Shown: positions 1 to 9,351, counted from the first letter of the stretch. The stretch is 38,945 nt of DNA from Lachnospiraceae bacterium (GCA_022769625.1 JALEJP010000044.1:1-38945), one strand, 5' to 3'. Made by a program: numbers and translations. Notes: generated by a model not told the origin, from the letters alone.

Positions 1-115
1 CTTCTGCTTCTTCCTCTGCTGCCAGTACAGCCAGAGATCCAAGTCCGGACACCGGTGCGCTTGTCAGTACCATAGCTCCTACCAGAAATCCGGCTAAAAC
101 ACGTTTAAACTTCAT
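1..115 (-). CDS. Secreted protein, N-terminal part only (runs off the window)
   Basis: Only the first 38 codons are present. They read as a typical Sec signal peptide: a basic start (MKFKR), a hydrophobic core (VLAGFLVGAMVL), small residues, then VLAAEEEAE, which suggests cleavage after an Ala near residue 33 and an acidic mature start. An AAGGAG site lies about 8 nt upstream of the ATG. A consensus promoter at 230-258 points at it. The function cannot be told from this fragment; a secreted or cell-surface protein is all that is supported. Confidence 0.8.
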   Translation of the reverse strand, partial: MKFKRVLAGFLVGAMVLTSAPVSGLGSLAVLAAEEEAE

Positions 116-229
116 AAACACTTCTCCTTTTCATTGAAATCTTATACAGTATCGCTTCCCCTCTATCCTCCTTTCGATTGAGCAAAGTATACAAATCGCT
201 TCGACATGCACACTTGTACAATTGGATTT

Positions 230-258
230 ATTATACTATTATTGCTGCTTTTTTTCAA
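230..258 (-). promoter_or_regulatory. Sigma-A-type promoter of the gene at 1-115
   Basis: On the minus strand the -35 box is TTGAAA (258-253) and the -10 box is TATAAT (235-230), with a 17-nt spacer. It lies about 115 nt upstream of the ATG, leaving a leader of roughly 110 nt in which I see no clear structured element. Confidence 0.75.
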
Positions 259-341
259 GTATTTTGTTAGACTTTACCAGTGCTCTTTCCAATATTTCGT
301 ACATTTCACAGCAATTATTTGGAATCATTTACACATAGTAC

Positions 342-403
342 AAAAAAATATGCCATCTGTACAAACAGATGCGTCGGGTTTCCTCATCCGTTTGCCAGAT
401 GGC
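342..403 (-). terminator. Intrinsic terminator after the GH51 gene
   Basis: On the minus strand GCCATCTG (403-396) can pair with CAGATGGC (359-352), followed by a run rich in T (349-342). A smaller alternative hairpin uses CATCTG (371-366) with CAGATG (359-354) and the same T run. It sits about 50 nt past the stop codon of the GH51 gene. The two mutually exclusive stems make the exact fold uncertain, but termination here is likely. Confidence 0.65.
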
Positions 404-449
404 ACAAATCATCGGCAGGCACAAAGTCATATTCGAAAAACAGAATCTG

Positions 450-3400
450 TTATTTCACAACAACTGTCATTTTTGCTTTCTTTTTATTATATGTTTTTAC
501 TGTTATCACCGCGGTTCCTTTTTTCCTTGCAATCACCACGCCATTTGCAGAGACAGAAGCGATTTTCCTCCGGCTGGAATGATACGTCAGACGATTGCTC
601 CAGGTATTTTTCGGAAATCTCACCTTGATTCGAAAAGCTTTTCCCTGTTTCAGGACCTTCTTTTTCTTTTTCAGTGTGATCTTAGTCGGCGCTTTCCTGA
701 CAAGGACTTTGCAGGAAGCAATCTTTCCATTAGAAGTGCGAGCCGTAACCACCGCTTTTCCTGTCTTCTTCGCCTGTATAGTTCCGTTTGCCGAGACCAT
801 GGCCACGGACGGATTGTCGGACTGCCAGGTCACATCCTCCGATACGCCTGCCGGCAATACTCTGGCACTCAGCTTTGCCTTTTCCTTCACTCCCAGGGTG
901 ATTTTCTTTTTGTTCAGTTTAACCGTCTCCGGATCCTGCAGCTTTGCGGGCTCTGTTTCCGGCTGCTCCGAAGACGGCTGTTCCGTGTCAGGCTGTTCCG
1001 GATCCGGTTTCTCTTCTTTCGCAAGCGGGATGCGGATCACATTGACCGACTGTCCGGGAATCACATATTCCATTTTTCCGTCTGTCACCGTCTGCATTTC
1101 TGTCACCGGTGCCACTTTCTCATCTCCGATTGCATTGGCATCATCCAGACCTGCTGTCAGCACTGTGATTTCCGCATCTTTTTGATCCAGATTCAGGTTT
1201 TTAAAATCCATCGTTATGGTCTTTGCCCGGTTGTCCGGATTGACCAGTTTTACATATACATTCTGCTCATCCATGGTAACAACCTGGTAAATATCCGTCT
1301 GATAGGAATTCAGGTCACTGGAGAAATCGTATTTTGCCGTTTCTTTCTTACTCACATACCGGCTGGTGTAGGAAGCTTCCAGTTTTCCATCCCCCCCGTA
1401 ATTAAAGGTAATCTCCATGGGATCATCCGTCTGGATCTGTGTCAGATTCTCTGTATTGTAGCAGCGATTGGCAAAATTGTTGCCAAGCTCTTTCGTGGTA
1501 AGAGAGGATTCGCCGCGATTTTTCCTGGTAACCTCCATATACACGCCTTTGTTGCGGTTTTTACCCATATTGTACCAGAAATACTGGTCTGTATGGCCGG
1601 CACCGATCAGGAACCCGTTATTGCCGGAGGTTTTCACCGCTCCTTCCACCACAATTTTAAATTTTTTCCATTTTTCATGAACTGCCTTTGGCAGGTAAAC
1701 TGCATTCCGTCCGCTGGTTCCTTTAAAATAAAGCCTGCCATTCCGGATTTCAAACCCGCCCCCGGATCCGGTTTCAAAGGATTCCCATCCGTTGGAATTA
1801 TCATCAAAATCATCTGCAAGCAGTATGTTTCCGTCCGCATCATACACGGTTACTTTTTCGATATAGCCTTCACTTGCGTTTGTCCCGAGAATGGGGCTTC
1901 CATAATTGGTATAATCCATTCCCTCAGCCTGAAGCTCCGTGTCAATCAGCTGCGTCCCATAGTTATTGGAAAACATCTGCTGCACATAATAGTTTGCCGA
2001 CTTTGCCGTATTAAATTCGTCAAAATATATCAGATCATGAGACCAGCTGAGACTTCCTGCTTTATAGAGAAGAGGCGCATAGGAAATATGGGTCACCACA
2101 TCTGCATTGCGCTCAAGCCCTGTGATATAGGCAGCCTCTGCCAGTGCCGTGTTGAATTTATTATCATTTTTAACGGCATATTCTCCTACAAACACATTGG
2201 AACCACCCTGTTCGGTGCGTTGATAATAGTCATACCGGTCTGTCTGGTTATACATAAAGGACTCGGATTCATAGTAATGCTCATCCACCAGGGTCTCACC
2301 CGGCATCGTCTGAGCCAGCCGGTCATACGCATACTCCAGATTGCTGCCGCCGGAAGTGGGACCTGCACTTGAAATAATATGAAGGGTACGCTCTGGATAG
2401 TTCTGCTTTGCATAATCCTCCACTGCCGCTTTGATCACATCCAGGTTGTCAAAATATTTTGCCTGAAAATTCTCATTTCCAATCCCCAGATATTTCAGAT
2501 CAAAAGGCTCCTGATGACCGTTTTCTGCACGTTTTTTAGCCCATTCATTGTCCGATGGATCCCCCCAGCAGTAATCCAGCAGATCAGTAGCCATATCAAT
2601 AAAATACTTTAGCTCCTCTCCCGTCCTGGCATCCACACCATTTGTCTCATACTGACAGAGTACACCCGCACTGAGAATGGGGAATGCTTCGATTCCAAAG
2701 TCCTCACACAGCGTCAGAATCTCGTGATATCCGAAACCGTAGGACTGCATATAGCCCCAGGTGCGATTCTGATTATTCCAGTTTTCCCAGCGGTTGGTGT
2801 TTGCCCTGCGCTCAGAAAGCGGTCCGATGGAGTCTCTCCAGTCGTAAAGTCCTTCCCAGTTGAACCCTTCCACGATACATCCGCCCGGGAAACGCAGGAA
2901 TTTCGGATTCAAATCCAGCATCAATTCCAGCAGATCTTTTCTTATGCCCACACCGTATGCATAGTTTTTATTCCCATAGCCATAGCTGTCATGAGGCACA
3001 ACGGAGATCATATCCAGATCCAGTGTGGAATCCGAAGAAGCCTGTTCCACGGTAAGCACCAGTTTTCCTTTGGTATTCCTGCTTGTCTTTGAGGTAAGCT
3101 CTGCCGAGATTTTATTCCATTCTCCGTTTACAGGGACAGAAACTGTTTTTTCATCTGTAAGACTGTTTCCGGAAGCATCCACAAGCTTCACTTTGATCGT
3201 CTCTGTGCTTCCTGCATCTGCCCTTACATAGGCAGAAAAAGTGTAGACACCCGTCTGTTCTTCCTCATTGACCGGTTTGACTGCCATAGCCGCCCCATTC
3301 GGATCAGACTGCGGTGCAAAACCACCATTTTTCATGATCGCATTTCCCGTGATCACCGCATAGTGCGGATTTTTTTCATTCAAAGGATCGGTATCGCCTA

Positions 3401-4442
3401 TCTCAAAAGTTCCGGACACATCCCAGTGCAGCTTATAATTGCCCACCGTCTGGTATCCGTTTTTCTTAAAATAGGCACTGCCGGTATCCCCGGACTGGAC
3501 ATAGGCATTCTCAAAAGAATTGTTTTTTACCATTTCCGGATAAAGCCCGCCATCCGCAGCACTGTTGATGTCCTCATAAAACAGGCCATACAGGCTGTCA
3601 CTGAGCTGTTTTTTAACCTTGTCACCGTCCACTGTCAGAGAATACAGGCGGTCATCCGGGTGACGTCCCATCACTGTCCTGATTTGCTCCTCCTCAAGCG
3701 CATCCGTATAGACACGGAAATCTTTGAAATCTCCCTGATACAGGGGATCCCCATAGTTGGATCTGCCGATGTAGGCATCAAGGCCTGTGCCAAAATCGCT
3801 GACACTCCGCTTAAGGGACTGCGTCCCCACCTCTTTCCCGTCGATATAACAGGTCATACGGTCCGGCTCCAACACAATGGCATAATGCGTCCATTCTCCG
3901 CGATAAACGGAAGTACTCACCTTGACGGATGACTGTACGATGCCTTTCTCCGATTGAAAAGGTGCCGCTTCATTGACCGAATCGGTAATGACGGATTTCA
4001 GGCTGTTGTGCTGTTTTTCACAGGGAACAAAATAATAATAGTTGACCGGATATCCATAGGAATTCGCCTGGCTTCCAAAAAAGAATGCCGCAAGCCATGC
4101 ATCCTGCGGATCGTTATCCTTCAACCACATGGTAATGGTAAGCGTATCCTGATGATCAAACATCCCTTTTGGAAGTGTGATATAGGCCGAACCGCCTGCA
4201 TCGCCTCCCGGAAGTGATGCCACGCCGTCCGATACGGTGACACCGTCACCGATAACTGCGTCATTGCCGTTTCCGGAGGAATCCTCCCCGCCGTTTTTGA
4301 ATTCATACCTTGCCAGCAGATGGATCTCCCCCAGAGCATCCTCCCTCGCCTGGCTTGGCATGGCCGCCGGCAAAAGCATCCCACATACCAGAGCCAGTGC
4401 CAGAAGCAGGCAGATCCTTGTTTGTTTTTTTCTTTTTTTCAA
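450..4442 (-). CDS. Secreted multidomain GH51-type alpha-L-arabinofuranosidase with LamG-like and Big_2 domains
   Basis: This 1330-residue enzyme probably removes L-arabinofuranosyl side chains from plant polysaccharides outside the cell. A signal peptide spans about residues 1-32. A LamG-like lectin sandwich (about 40-260) ends in HPDDRLYSL. The GH51 core begins at LYGLFYEDINSA and carries a CBM4_9-like insert (about 330-480), then FLRFPGG, the presumed acid/base Glu in GIGNENF (near 652) and the presumed nucleophile in VFVGEYAV (near 752). A second lectin-like sandwich lies near 870-1010. A Pro/Glu/Gln-rich linker precedes two Big_2 Ig-like domains (about 1160-1330), which often hold enzymes at the cell wall. 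No LPXTG motif is visible. The start is a TTG with GGAGAG upstream. It appears monocistronic, with its own promoter and terminator. The fold family is confident; exact substrate is inference. Confidence 0.88.
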   Translation of the reverse strand: MKKRKKQTRICLLLALALVCGMLLPAAMPSQAREDALGEIHLLARYEFKNGGEDSSGNGNDAVIGDGVTVSDGVASLPGGDAGGSAYITLPKGMFDHQDTLTITMWLKDNDPQDAWLAAFFFGSQANSYGYPVNYYYFVPCEKQHNSLKSVITDSVNEAAPFQSEKGIVQSSVKVSTSVYRGEWTHYAIVLEPDRMTCYIDGKEVGTQSLKRSVSDFGTGLDAYIGRSNYGDPLYQGDFKDFRVYTDALEEEQIRTVMGRHPDDRLYSLTVDGDKVKKQLSDSLYGLFYEDINSAADGGLYPEMVKNNSFENAYVQSGDTGSAYFKKNGYQTVGNYKLHWDVSGTFEIGDTDPLNEKNPHYAVITGNAIMKNGGFAPQSDPNGAAMAVKPVNEEEQTGVYTFSAYVRADAGSTETIKVKLVDASGNSLTDEKTVSVPVNGEWNKISAELTSKTSRNTKGKLVLTVEQASSDSTLDLDMISVVPHDSYGYGNKNYAYGVGIRKDLLELMLDLNPKFLRFPGGCIVEGFNWEGLYDWRDSIGPLSERRANTNRWENWNNQNRTWGYMQSYGFGYHEILTLCEDFGIEAFPILSAGVLCQYETNGVDARTGEELKYFIDMATDLLDYCWGDPSDNEWAKKRAENGHQEPFDLKYLGIGNENFQAKYFDNLDVIKAAVEDYAKQNYPERTLHIISSAGPTSGGSNLEYAYDRLAQTMPGETLVDEHYYESESFMYNQTDRYDYYQRTEQGGSNVFVGEYAVKNDNKFNTALAEAAYITGLERNADVVTHISYAPLLYKAGSLSWSHDLIYFDEFNTAKSANYYVQQMFSNNYGTQLIDTELQAEGMDYTNYGSPILGTNASEGYIEKVTVYDADGNILLADDFDDNSNGWESFETGSGGGFEIRNGRLYFKGTSGRNAVYLPKAVHEKWKKFKIVVEGAVKTSGNNGFLIGAGHTDQYFWYNMGKNRNKGVYMEVTRKNRGESSLTTKELGNNFANRCYNTENLTQIQTDDPMEITFNYGGDGKLEASYTSRYVSKKETAKYDFSSDLNSYQTDIYQVVTMDEQNVYVKLVNPDNRAKTITMDFKNLNLDQKDAEITVLTAGLDDANAIGDEKVAPVTEMQTVTDGKMEYVIPGQSVNVIRIPLAKEEKPDPEQPDTEQPSSEQPETEPAKLQDPETVKLNKKKITLGVKEKAKLSARVLPAGVSEDVTWQSDNPSVAMVSANGTIQAKKTGKAVVTARTSNGKIASCKVLVRKAPTKITLKKKKKVLKQGKAFRIKVRFPKNTWSNRLTYHSSRRKIASVSANGVVIARKKGTAVITVKTYNKKKAKMTVVVK

Positions 4443-4504
4443 GTTACTCTCTCCTTTTTCCCATTTTCTTACAGTACCTTTTCCAGGATACTTTTCTCCT
4501 GTTT

Positions 4505-4533
4505 ATTGTACCAATGCACCCTGGAAAAGTCAA
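4505..4533 (-). promoter_or_regulatory. Promoter of the GH51 gene, flanked by an inverted repeat
   Basis: The minus strand shows TTGACT (4533-4528), a 17-nt spacer and TACAAT (4510-4505), about 60 nt before the TTG start. A 10-bp inverted repeat, CTTTTCCAGG at 4478-4487 and CCTGGAAAAG at 4520-4529, has one arm touching the -35 box and the other downstream of the expected transcription start. This arrangement could be an operator pair, but no regulator is identified. Confidence 0.7.
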
Positions 4534-4599
4534 TTTCAGGGGTATATTTTCTCCTGTTTCCACCCACACTATCTGATAGAAAACAAGGAAAAGAGAGGA

Positions 4600-4788
4600 G
4601 TGATTTCTATCATCCAAAACGAAGAGCTTCCCATCGGTTTTACCATGGAACTTGCCATGCACCCGGATATTCTGAACCATTTTTCCATGCTGTCCAGGCA
4701 GGAACAGCAGTCTGTGATCAACGGGGCACGGCAGATAACATCCCATGACGAAATGCGCCGTTATGTGGAAAACTTATTCCGTTTCTGA
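4600..4788 (+). CDS. Small hypothetical protein, 62 residues
   Basis: A short reading frame starts at a GTG with AAGGAA about 8 nt upstream and ends in TGA. The product is amphipathic and looks globular: an IQNEELPIGFTMELA start, a middle LNHFSMLSRQEQQSVI and an end MRRYVENLF. The pattern (LPIGF, then SRQEQQSVINGARQ, then EMRRYV) reminds me of small conserved hypothetical proteins in Lachnospiraceae, with some resemblance to the C-terminal end of YdeI-type proteins. That is memory, not a search. It lies between two minus-strand genes and is divergent from the GH51 gene. An internal ATG at 4645 is a possible alternative start. I assign no function. Confidence 0.6.
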   Translation: MISIIQNEELPIGFTMELAMHPDILNHFSMLSRQEQQSVINGARQITSHDEMRRYVENLFRF

Positions 4789-4799
4789 TAATCATCCGG

Positions 4800-7466
4800 T
4801 TATTCAATGGGATCTGTCTCTATCACAAATTTGACATTGCCGTCCATTCCATCTGTCTTTCCACTGAATGTATCATAGGTGCACTCTTTGGACCCAAGTG
4901 CTTCCAGCCGGTCAAGGATTGTTCCCAGTTCCTCCTCAACGGTATCTTTCAATTTGCCTGTGCCTTCCTCATCAAACTCTTTCATACCGTCTGCCAGCTC
5001 TTTTGAGCCATCCGACAGCTGAAGGATACCGTCCTTTACCTGAATGCTAGCACTTTGAAGGGTACCGGCTCCCGTCAACAGTTCATCTGCACCGAAGAGC
5101 AGGGAACCTGCTCCCTGTGTCAGCGCCGCATTGTTGGATACCAGAGCAGAGGCACCAAGCGTAAGCTGACTGGAAAGCTTTGAAATACCGCCTGCAAGCT
5201 GGCTGGTTCCGCTCTGAAGTGTTTTCACACCCTGATTCAGCACCGAAGCATTCTGTCTGATTTCAGCTGCCCCTGCCGTCAGAGCTTCATGATTACTTCC
5301 AAGTGTGTCAAACCCTGCCAGAAGTGCCGTAATTCCCTTTCCTGCTTCCGGCAGGGATCCGGTCTGATTCTTTAAGACGGCCACGTTGGAGGAAAGGGTG
5401 CCAATGGCGCCGTTTAGCCCCTGCATCCCGGTATTGAGTGTCTGTACCCCTGACTTAAGTGAGGCCATCGGCGCCTCCGGAATTTCCACGCCGGTCAGGG
5501 CATCCAGCTTTTTCTGCAGTCCGGTCAACCGGTCAGGCAGCTCACCGGCTGCTTTCTGCAGGCTCTGAAGTGAGGAAGCCATATCGCCCAGTGTTCCCTT
5601 CAGGCCTTCCACATCCAGTGATGGCATGGATACCTGGATATCCGGCACTCCCACAGACTCCAGGGCTGCAATGCCTGAAGTATCCACTGATACATCCTGC
5701 AGACTTTCCCTTGCGCCCTTCAGAGAAGCAGCCAGCTCACCATCTCCCCTTTCTTCCGCTGCTTTGATCTGTGCATCCAGAGCATTTCTGGCACTCTGAA
5801 TCTGAGTGTTTGCACTGGATACTGCCGTATCTACCGCTTCCCTGGATGCGGCCAGTTTCCGGTTTCTCTCTGAAATCTGTGTATTGACACTGGTCACTGC
5901 CTGCCCTGCCGCCTGTTCGATGGCCGTCTGTGCCTGGGACTGCAGACTGCTTACTGCACTCTGGATTTCCGTAAGCTGGCCAGCCAGCTTCTGGCCATCC
6001 GCAATCAGTGTACCGGCCGGAGCAGCCACTGCCGTCTCCATCATGGAGGACAGCCCCTTCGCATCCTGAATCAGCTGATTTCCCTCTGCTGCCAGCGCAT
6101 CTACCTGTCCGGTCAGCTCGTTTAAGCTTTCCAGAGAATCCTGCAGCTGCTTTGTCCCGGAAGCCAGCGTCTGCGATGCGGTTTTGATGTCCTCCTGTGC
6201 AGATCCCTGTCCATCCAGCGCTGCATACATCTGATCAATGGCAGCACTGATCTGGCCAAGCCCGAACGTAAGCGGTTTCAGCGCTTTGGCACCTTCTGCA
6301 AGCTTCTGTTCCCCTTTGATGTATTCGGTAATGCCCTCTGCCAGTGTGGATGCACCCTTTGTATAAGCTTCCACTCCGCTCACCACACTGTTTACGCCAT
6401 TTTTATATTCCGTCACTTTTCCTGTCATGACACCTTTGCTTCCCAGATATTTCTGTATCCCTTCGTCCAGCTTTCTGGCACCATCTGTATACGCATCAAT
6501 ACCACTGTCCAGTTTCCTGGCGCCTCCATTTAACTGCTCAATTCCTTCCTTCAGTGTACCGATTCCTTCATCAAATTCACTGTATTTTTCATTCAATGTT
6601 TCTGCTCCCTCACACAGGCTGGAAGAGCCCTCCACAAGCTTTAAAGCCGCATCCTCCAGTTCATCCAGAGAATCGGTCAGCTCATCAAAATCAGCCGCAT
6701 CACCAAGATCGACCTGACTTAAGATATCCGCCATGGCCACTGTAAACGTGGACTGCATGGTGAAATCTGTCACATCCGCTGTGATTTCCAGATCTTCCGG
6801 CAGGGTAATGGATTTTTCCTGATTTTTGGAAAGCTTCAGACTTTCTTTCAGTCCAGGCATCGCAACACCCACAACGATGTTTTTGCTTCCGTCTGAAATG
6901 ATCTTTCCATTGTCGATAACCACATCAGAAAAGTGCTCTTCCGGCAGGATCAGTCCGGTCACCATTACAAACGGGCTGTATCCTGTCTCTTCTTTTCCAT
7001 TGATCTCCATACTCGTCTTTGCTTTATTTTCATAGTGAACTTTTATTTTCAGCCTGCCGCTCTTTCCCACCAGATTCTCAGGGTTCATCTCTACTCCGTC
7101 CAGATAATACGTAAATCCGACAGATACCGGAAGTTCTTTGTCTGTTTTGCCCTGATAATAAATGTCCGAGCCATTTGCCTGCCAGGTCATGGCACTTTCG
7201 CTTCCGCTGTAGGTTTCCTCCCCTTTGACATTTTCAATATCATGAAGTTCTGTCTTATCCTGCAGACTGTCTGAACTCTCTTTATTTTTCAACCAGTTGG
7301 ATACCGTCACATCTGTAATATTCCCCAATGCATCTGCATTTACATATACCGTTTCTTCCTTCGAAGCTTCTGCCGCCGCACTCGCCGGCACACCTCCCAT
7401 CACAGCAGCCATTCCGACAGCAATTCCCGTATAAACTCTCTTCTTATTTTTCTTATTCTTTGCCAT
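4800..7466 (-). CDS. Secreted heptad-repeat coiled-coil protein (X-X-X-Leu-X-X-Gly type, YhgE/Pip-like)
   Basis: This 888-residue protein starts with a basic stretch and a signal peptide (residues 1 to about 32, ending VPASAAAEA). An N-terminal beta-rich domain (about 35-255) resembles the extracellular part next to the heptad region in YhgE/Pip-like and MMPL-associated proteins. From about residue 265 it carries dozens of Leu-x-x-Gly or Ala heptads (for example KLDEGIQKYL and TLAEGITEYI), interrupted by a Gln/Ala-rich coiled coil near 500-600. Membrane-anchored relatives end in transmembrane helices; this one ends in FVIETDPIE with no hydrophobic segment, so it should be exported and held by partners if at all. 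A cell-envelope role is inferred. The start ATG has AGGAAGGAAG upstream. A TetR regulator lies nearby but is not adjacent. Confidence 0.75.
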   Translation of the reverse strand: MAKNKKNKKRVYTGIAVGMAAVMGGVPASAAAEASKEETVYVNADALGNITDVTVSNWLKNKESSDSLQDKTELHDIENVKGEETYSGSESAMTWQANGSDIYYQGKTDKELPVSVGFTYYLDGVEMNPENLVGKSGRLKIKVHYENKAKTSMEINGKEETGYSPFVMVTGLILPEEHFSDVVIDNGKIISDGSKNIVVGVAMPGLKESLKLSKNQEKSITLPEDLEITADVTDFTMQSTFTVAMADILSQVDLGDAADFDELTDSLDELEDAALKLVEGSSSLCEGAETLNEKYSEFDEGIGTLKEGIEQLNGGARKLDSGIDAYTDGARKLDEGIQKYLGSKGVMTGKVTEYKNGVNSVVSGVEAYTKGASTLAEGITEYIKGEQKLAEGAKALKPLTFGLGQISAAIDQMYAALDGQGSAQEDIKTASQTLASGTKQLQDSLESLNELTGQVDALAAEGNQLIQDAKGLSSMMETAVAAPAGTLIADGQKLAGQLTEIQSAVSSLQSQAQTAIEQAAGQAVTSVNTQISERNRKLAASREAVDTAVSSANTQIQSARNALDAQIKAAEERGDGELAASLKGARESLQDVSVDTSGIAALESVGVPDIQVSMPSLDVEGLKGTLGDMASSLQSLQKAAGELPDRLTGLQKKLDALTGVEIPEAPMASLKSGVQTLNTGMQGLNGAIGTLSSNVAVLKNQTGSLPEAGKGITALLAGFDTLGSNHEALTAGAAEIRQNASVLNQGVKTLQSGTSQLAGGISKLSSQLTLGASALVSNNAALTQGAGSLLFGADELLTGAGTLQSASIQVKDGILQLSDGSKELADGMKEFDEEGTGKLKDTVEEELGTILDRLEALGSKECTYDTFSGKTDGMDGNVKFVIETDPIE

Positions 7467-7766
7467 GATTCTACTTCCTTCCTATCAATACCCATTTACA
7501 GACTTTACAGACATCTGCCCTGTTTCATCGGACATTATATGCTTCCTGTCTTTTTTCCTGCATTAGTCATTCATAGACAGCTGCACAATTATTCGACATA
7601 TCACAGAAAGTGTATGGTTTTTGTACAACCACATCTGGTTTGTCTATTTTATGGTATACAGCTGGATAGTATAGTAGAAAATATCTATGTTCTTATTCAC
7701 GAAAACAGAAGCCCGCTAAGCGAGTTTCTCTTATTTCTTTACAACATTGTCCAGGAAGGTGATAAT
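7467..7766. other. Divergent intergenic region, 300 bp, no gene
   Basis: This region separates the heptad-repeat gene (minus) from the 315-residue hypothetical gene (plus). On the minus strand a TATAAT-type -10 (7539-7534) is visible without a convincing -35. On the plus strand the best candidate is TTGTAC followed after 18 nt by TATTTT, near 7621-7650. The plus-strand frame stays open back to 7539, but that part lacks a Shine-Dalgarno site and is read here as untranslated leader. Confidence 0.5.
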
Positions 7767-8714
7767 TTGAACAGTCAGGATGTAACACGGGCCGTCATAC
7801 GCCTGGAAATACAAAGAGCTCTGCGCGGCATGGAAACAACGCCAAAACGTACCATACGCAAACTTGCAGATCTGGGAAAGGTCTGCGCAAAAGGAAGTGT
7901 ACAAAAAGAAATATTTACAACTTTCCAGAAACTTTTAAAAAACCCGGAAAGCAGCTACTATCAGTGTATCGAAGATCTGGTGAAGCAGGTAGATTCCGAA
8001 ACACTGACCACTTTCGGTATGAATCTTGGCTACAACGGCTGGACCTACGGCATCCGCAGGATACGCGCCTGCAAACGTTCCTCCGGTCAGCATGTGCTCT
8101 GGATTTCTCTGCTCTCCTGCAAAAATACACCGGATGTAACAGCCGTTCGTCCTGTCATTGAAAAGGGAAGAGAACAGGGGGTTTACACCTATGCTTTTCT
8201 GCCTGATACCGACACGTCCTCTTTTGTTTCTTTTCCGTCCGTTTTTAAAGAAAATCCGGATTGTGCTTTCCTGTGGTTCCAGCCCCCGGACTTTCATCCG
8301 GAACATGAATCCTTACCGGAGCGTTTTCCGAATGTGATGCCGCTATTTTCCAGAAGTACCCTGGAACACACCGGATTTATGGAGCAGCTGAAAAGAAATC
8401 GAATCCTTTACGGCGTGTACGACTCCTACCGAAAGCAGACAGAAACCGATGTGATCTCCATAAAGAATCTTGGGCTGCTCTCTTCCCTTGGCACACCGTT
8501 TCTGTTTTTTCTTTCTGAAGACGAAAAAAACGACGAAAATTCCGTCGTTTCTCATTTTGTGGCAGAGGCCCGTCTGAAACAGGCCTATCCGTTCCTTCCG
8601 ATTGATTTCTATTCCGATATCCGTCGCATCGACCGACTCATAACGGGGGAGACACCTGCCGACAGCATTACAAAACTCTTTCACCGCGCTCCCTCTTCTG
8701 TTTCGCATCAATGA
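7767..8714 (+). CDS. Unrecognised cytoplasmic protein, 315 residues
   Basis: I do not recognise this protein. The start is taken as TTG at 7767 because AGGAAGG stands 7 nt before it. The N-terminus is helical and basic (DVTRAVIRLEIQRALRGMET, then KRTIRKLADLGK), resembling a small helical module. The middle has YNGWTYGIRRIRA and the strand VLWISLL. The C-terminal half alternates strands and helices (CAFLWFQPPDF, then GTPFLFFLSEDE). It has no signal peptide, no transmembrane helix, and no Walker, HTH or Cys-cluster motif that I can see. Its last 47 nt overlap the convergent TetR gene, so the two may influence each other's expression. Function unknown. Confidence 0.7.
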   Translation: MNSQDVTRAVIRLEIQRALRGMETTPKRTIRKLADLGKVCAKGSVQKEIFTTFQKLLKNPESSYYQCIEDLVKQVDSETLTTFGMNLGYNGWTYGIRRIRACKRSSGQHVLWISLLSCKNTPDVTAVRPVIEKGREQGVYTYAFLPDTDTSSFVSFPSVFKENPDCAFLWFQPPDFHPEHESLPERFPNVMPLFSRSTLEHTGFMEQLKRNRILYGVYDSYRKQTETDVISIKNLGLLSSLGTPFLFFLSEDEKNDENSVVSHFVAEARLKQAYPFLPIDFYSDIRRIDRLITGETPADSITKLFHRAPSSVSHQ

Positions 8715-9237
8715 TCTTTCTGGCGCCCAGGAAAATGGTATCGCACAGCTGCTGTACAAATTCCTGAGGCGTCATTTCATTTTCATCCATAATCCACCGG
8801 ATGATTGCCATCAGAAAAGCATCCCCGAAAAATCGCAGGAAAAACACCTCCTCCTTTGTGCTTCCCAGAATCTGATCCGCCAGAAATCTCAGATAAGGAT
8901 CCATAACCTCCGTAAAATATTCCCGGAACGAATTCTGTCCCTCGATCTTCAGTGCTGCCCGGTAAAACTCTTTTTCGCTGTAGAGGTAGGAACAGATATC
9001 CTGAAGCAGCGGAATCGCATCCTCATAGTTCTCAATCTGAATATGCTGCATAAACTCCGTATAAAAAATCCAGTTTACCAGATCATATTTGTCTCTGAAA
9101 TGATAATAAAAACTGTTGCGATTCATACCACATTCTCCGCATATATCCGCTATGCTGATCTTGGAAAGCTTTTTTTCCCGCATCAGCTTTTTCATTGCCG
9201 CAGCCAGTGCATTTTTTGTAATATTGGAATCTGCCAT
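8668..9237 (-). CDS. TetR/AcrR-family transcriptional regulator
   Basis: This 189-residue one-component repressor or activator has an N-terminal HTH (about residues 5-55) with the family pattern ITKNALAAAMKKLM, then KISIADICGECGMNRNSFYYHFRDKYDLVNW. The C-terminal helical domain resembles the DhaS-like TetR_C group found in Firmicutes. The ATG at 9237 is preferred because GGAGGG stands 8 nt upstream; the upstream GTG at 9246 would overlap that site. It is divergent from the lipoprotein gene at 9423 and convergent with the hypothetical gene. A 17-bp AT-rich imperfect palindrome near 9303-9319 lies in the shared divergent region and could be an operator. Target genes are not known. Confidence 0.85.
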   Translation of the reverse strand: MADSNITKNALAAAMKKLMREKKLSKISIADICGECGMNRNSFYYHFRDKYDLVNWIFYTEFMQHIQIENYEDAIPLLQDICSYLYSEKEFYRAALKIEGQNSFREYFTEVMDPYLRFLADQILGSTKEEVFFLRFFGDAFLMAIIRWIMDENEMTPQEFVQQLCDTIFLGARKIIDAKQKRERGERVL

Positions 9238-9351
9238 CCTTCTCACCCTCCATTTTATCCTTGTATCTTATAACATTCCCCCAAAACCCGCAACAGACTT
9301 TCTGAAAATTTAATATTTTCTTCATCCTTTTCCACTCAAAATCCTCTTTTC

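Noticed and set aside
369-2372. Open frame of 667 codons on the plus strand
   Set aside because: It lies opposite the GH51 gene, has Cys/His/Phe-rich low-complexity content and no Shine-Dalgarno site; it is a shadow of the real gene.
7539-7766. N-terminal extension of the 315-residue hypothetical protein
   Set aside because: No ribosome site precedes it, its composition differs, and a strong site precedes the TTG at 7767.
7767-8714. Radical SAM or ATPase identity for the hypothetical protein
   Set aside because: No CX3CX2C cluster and no Walker motif are present.
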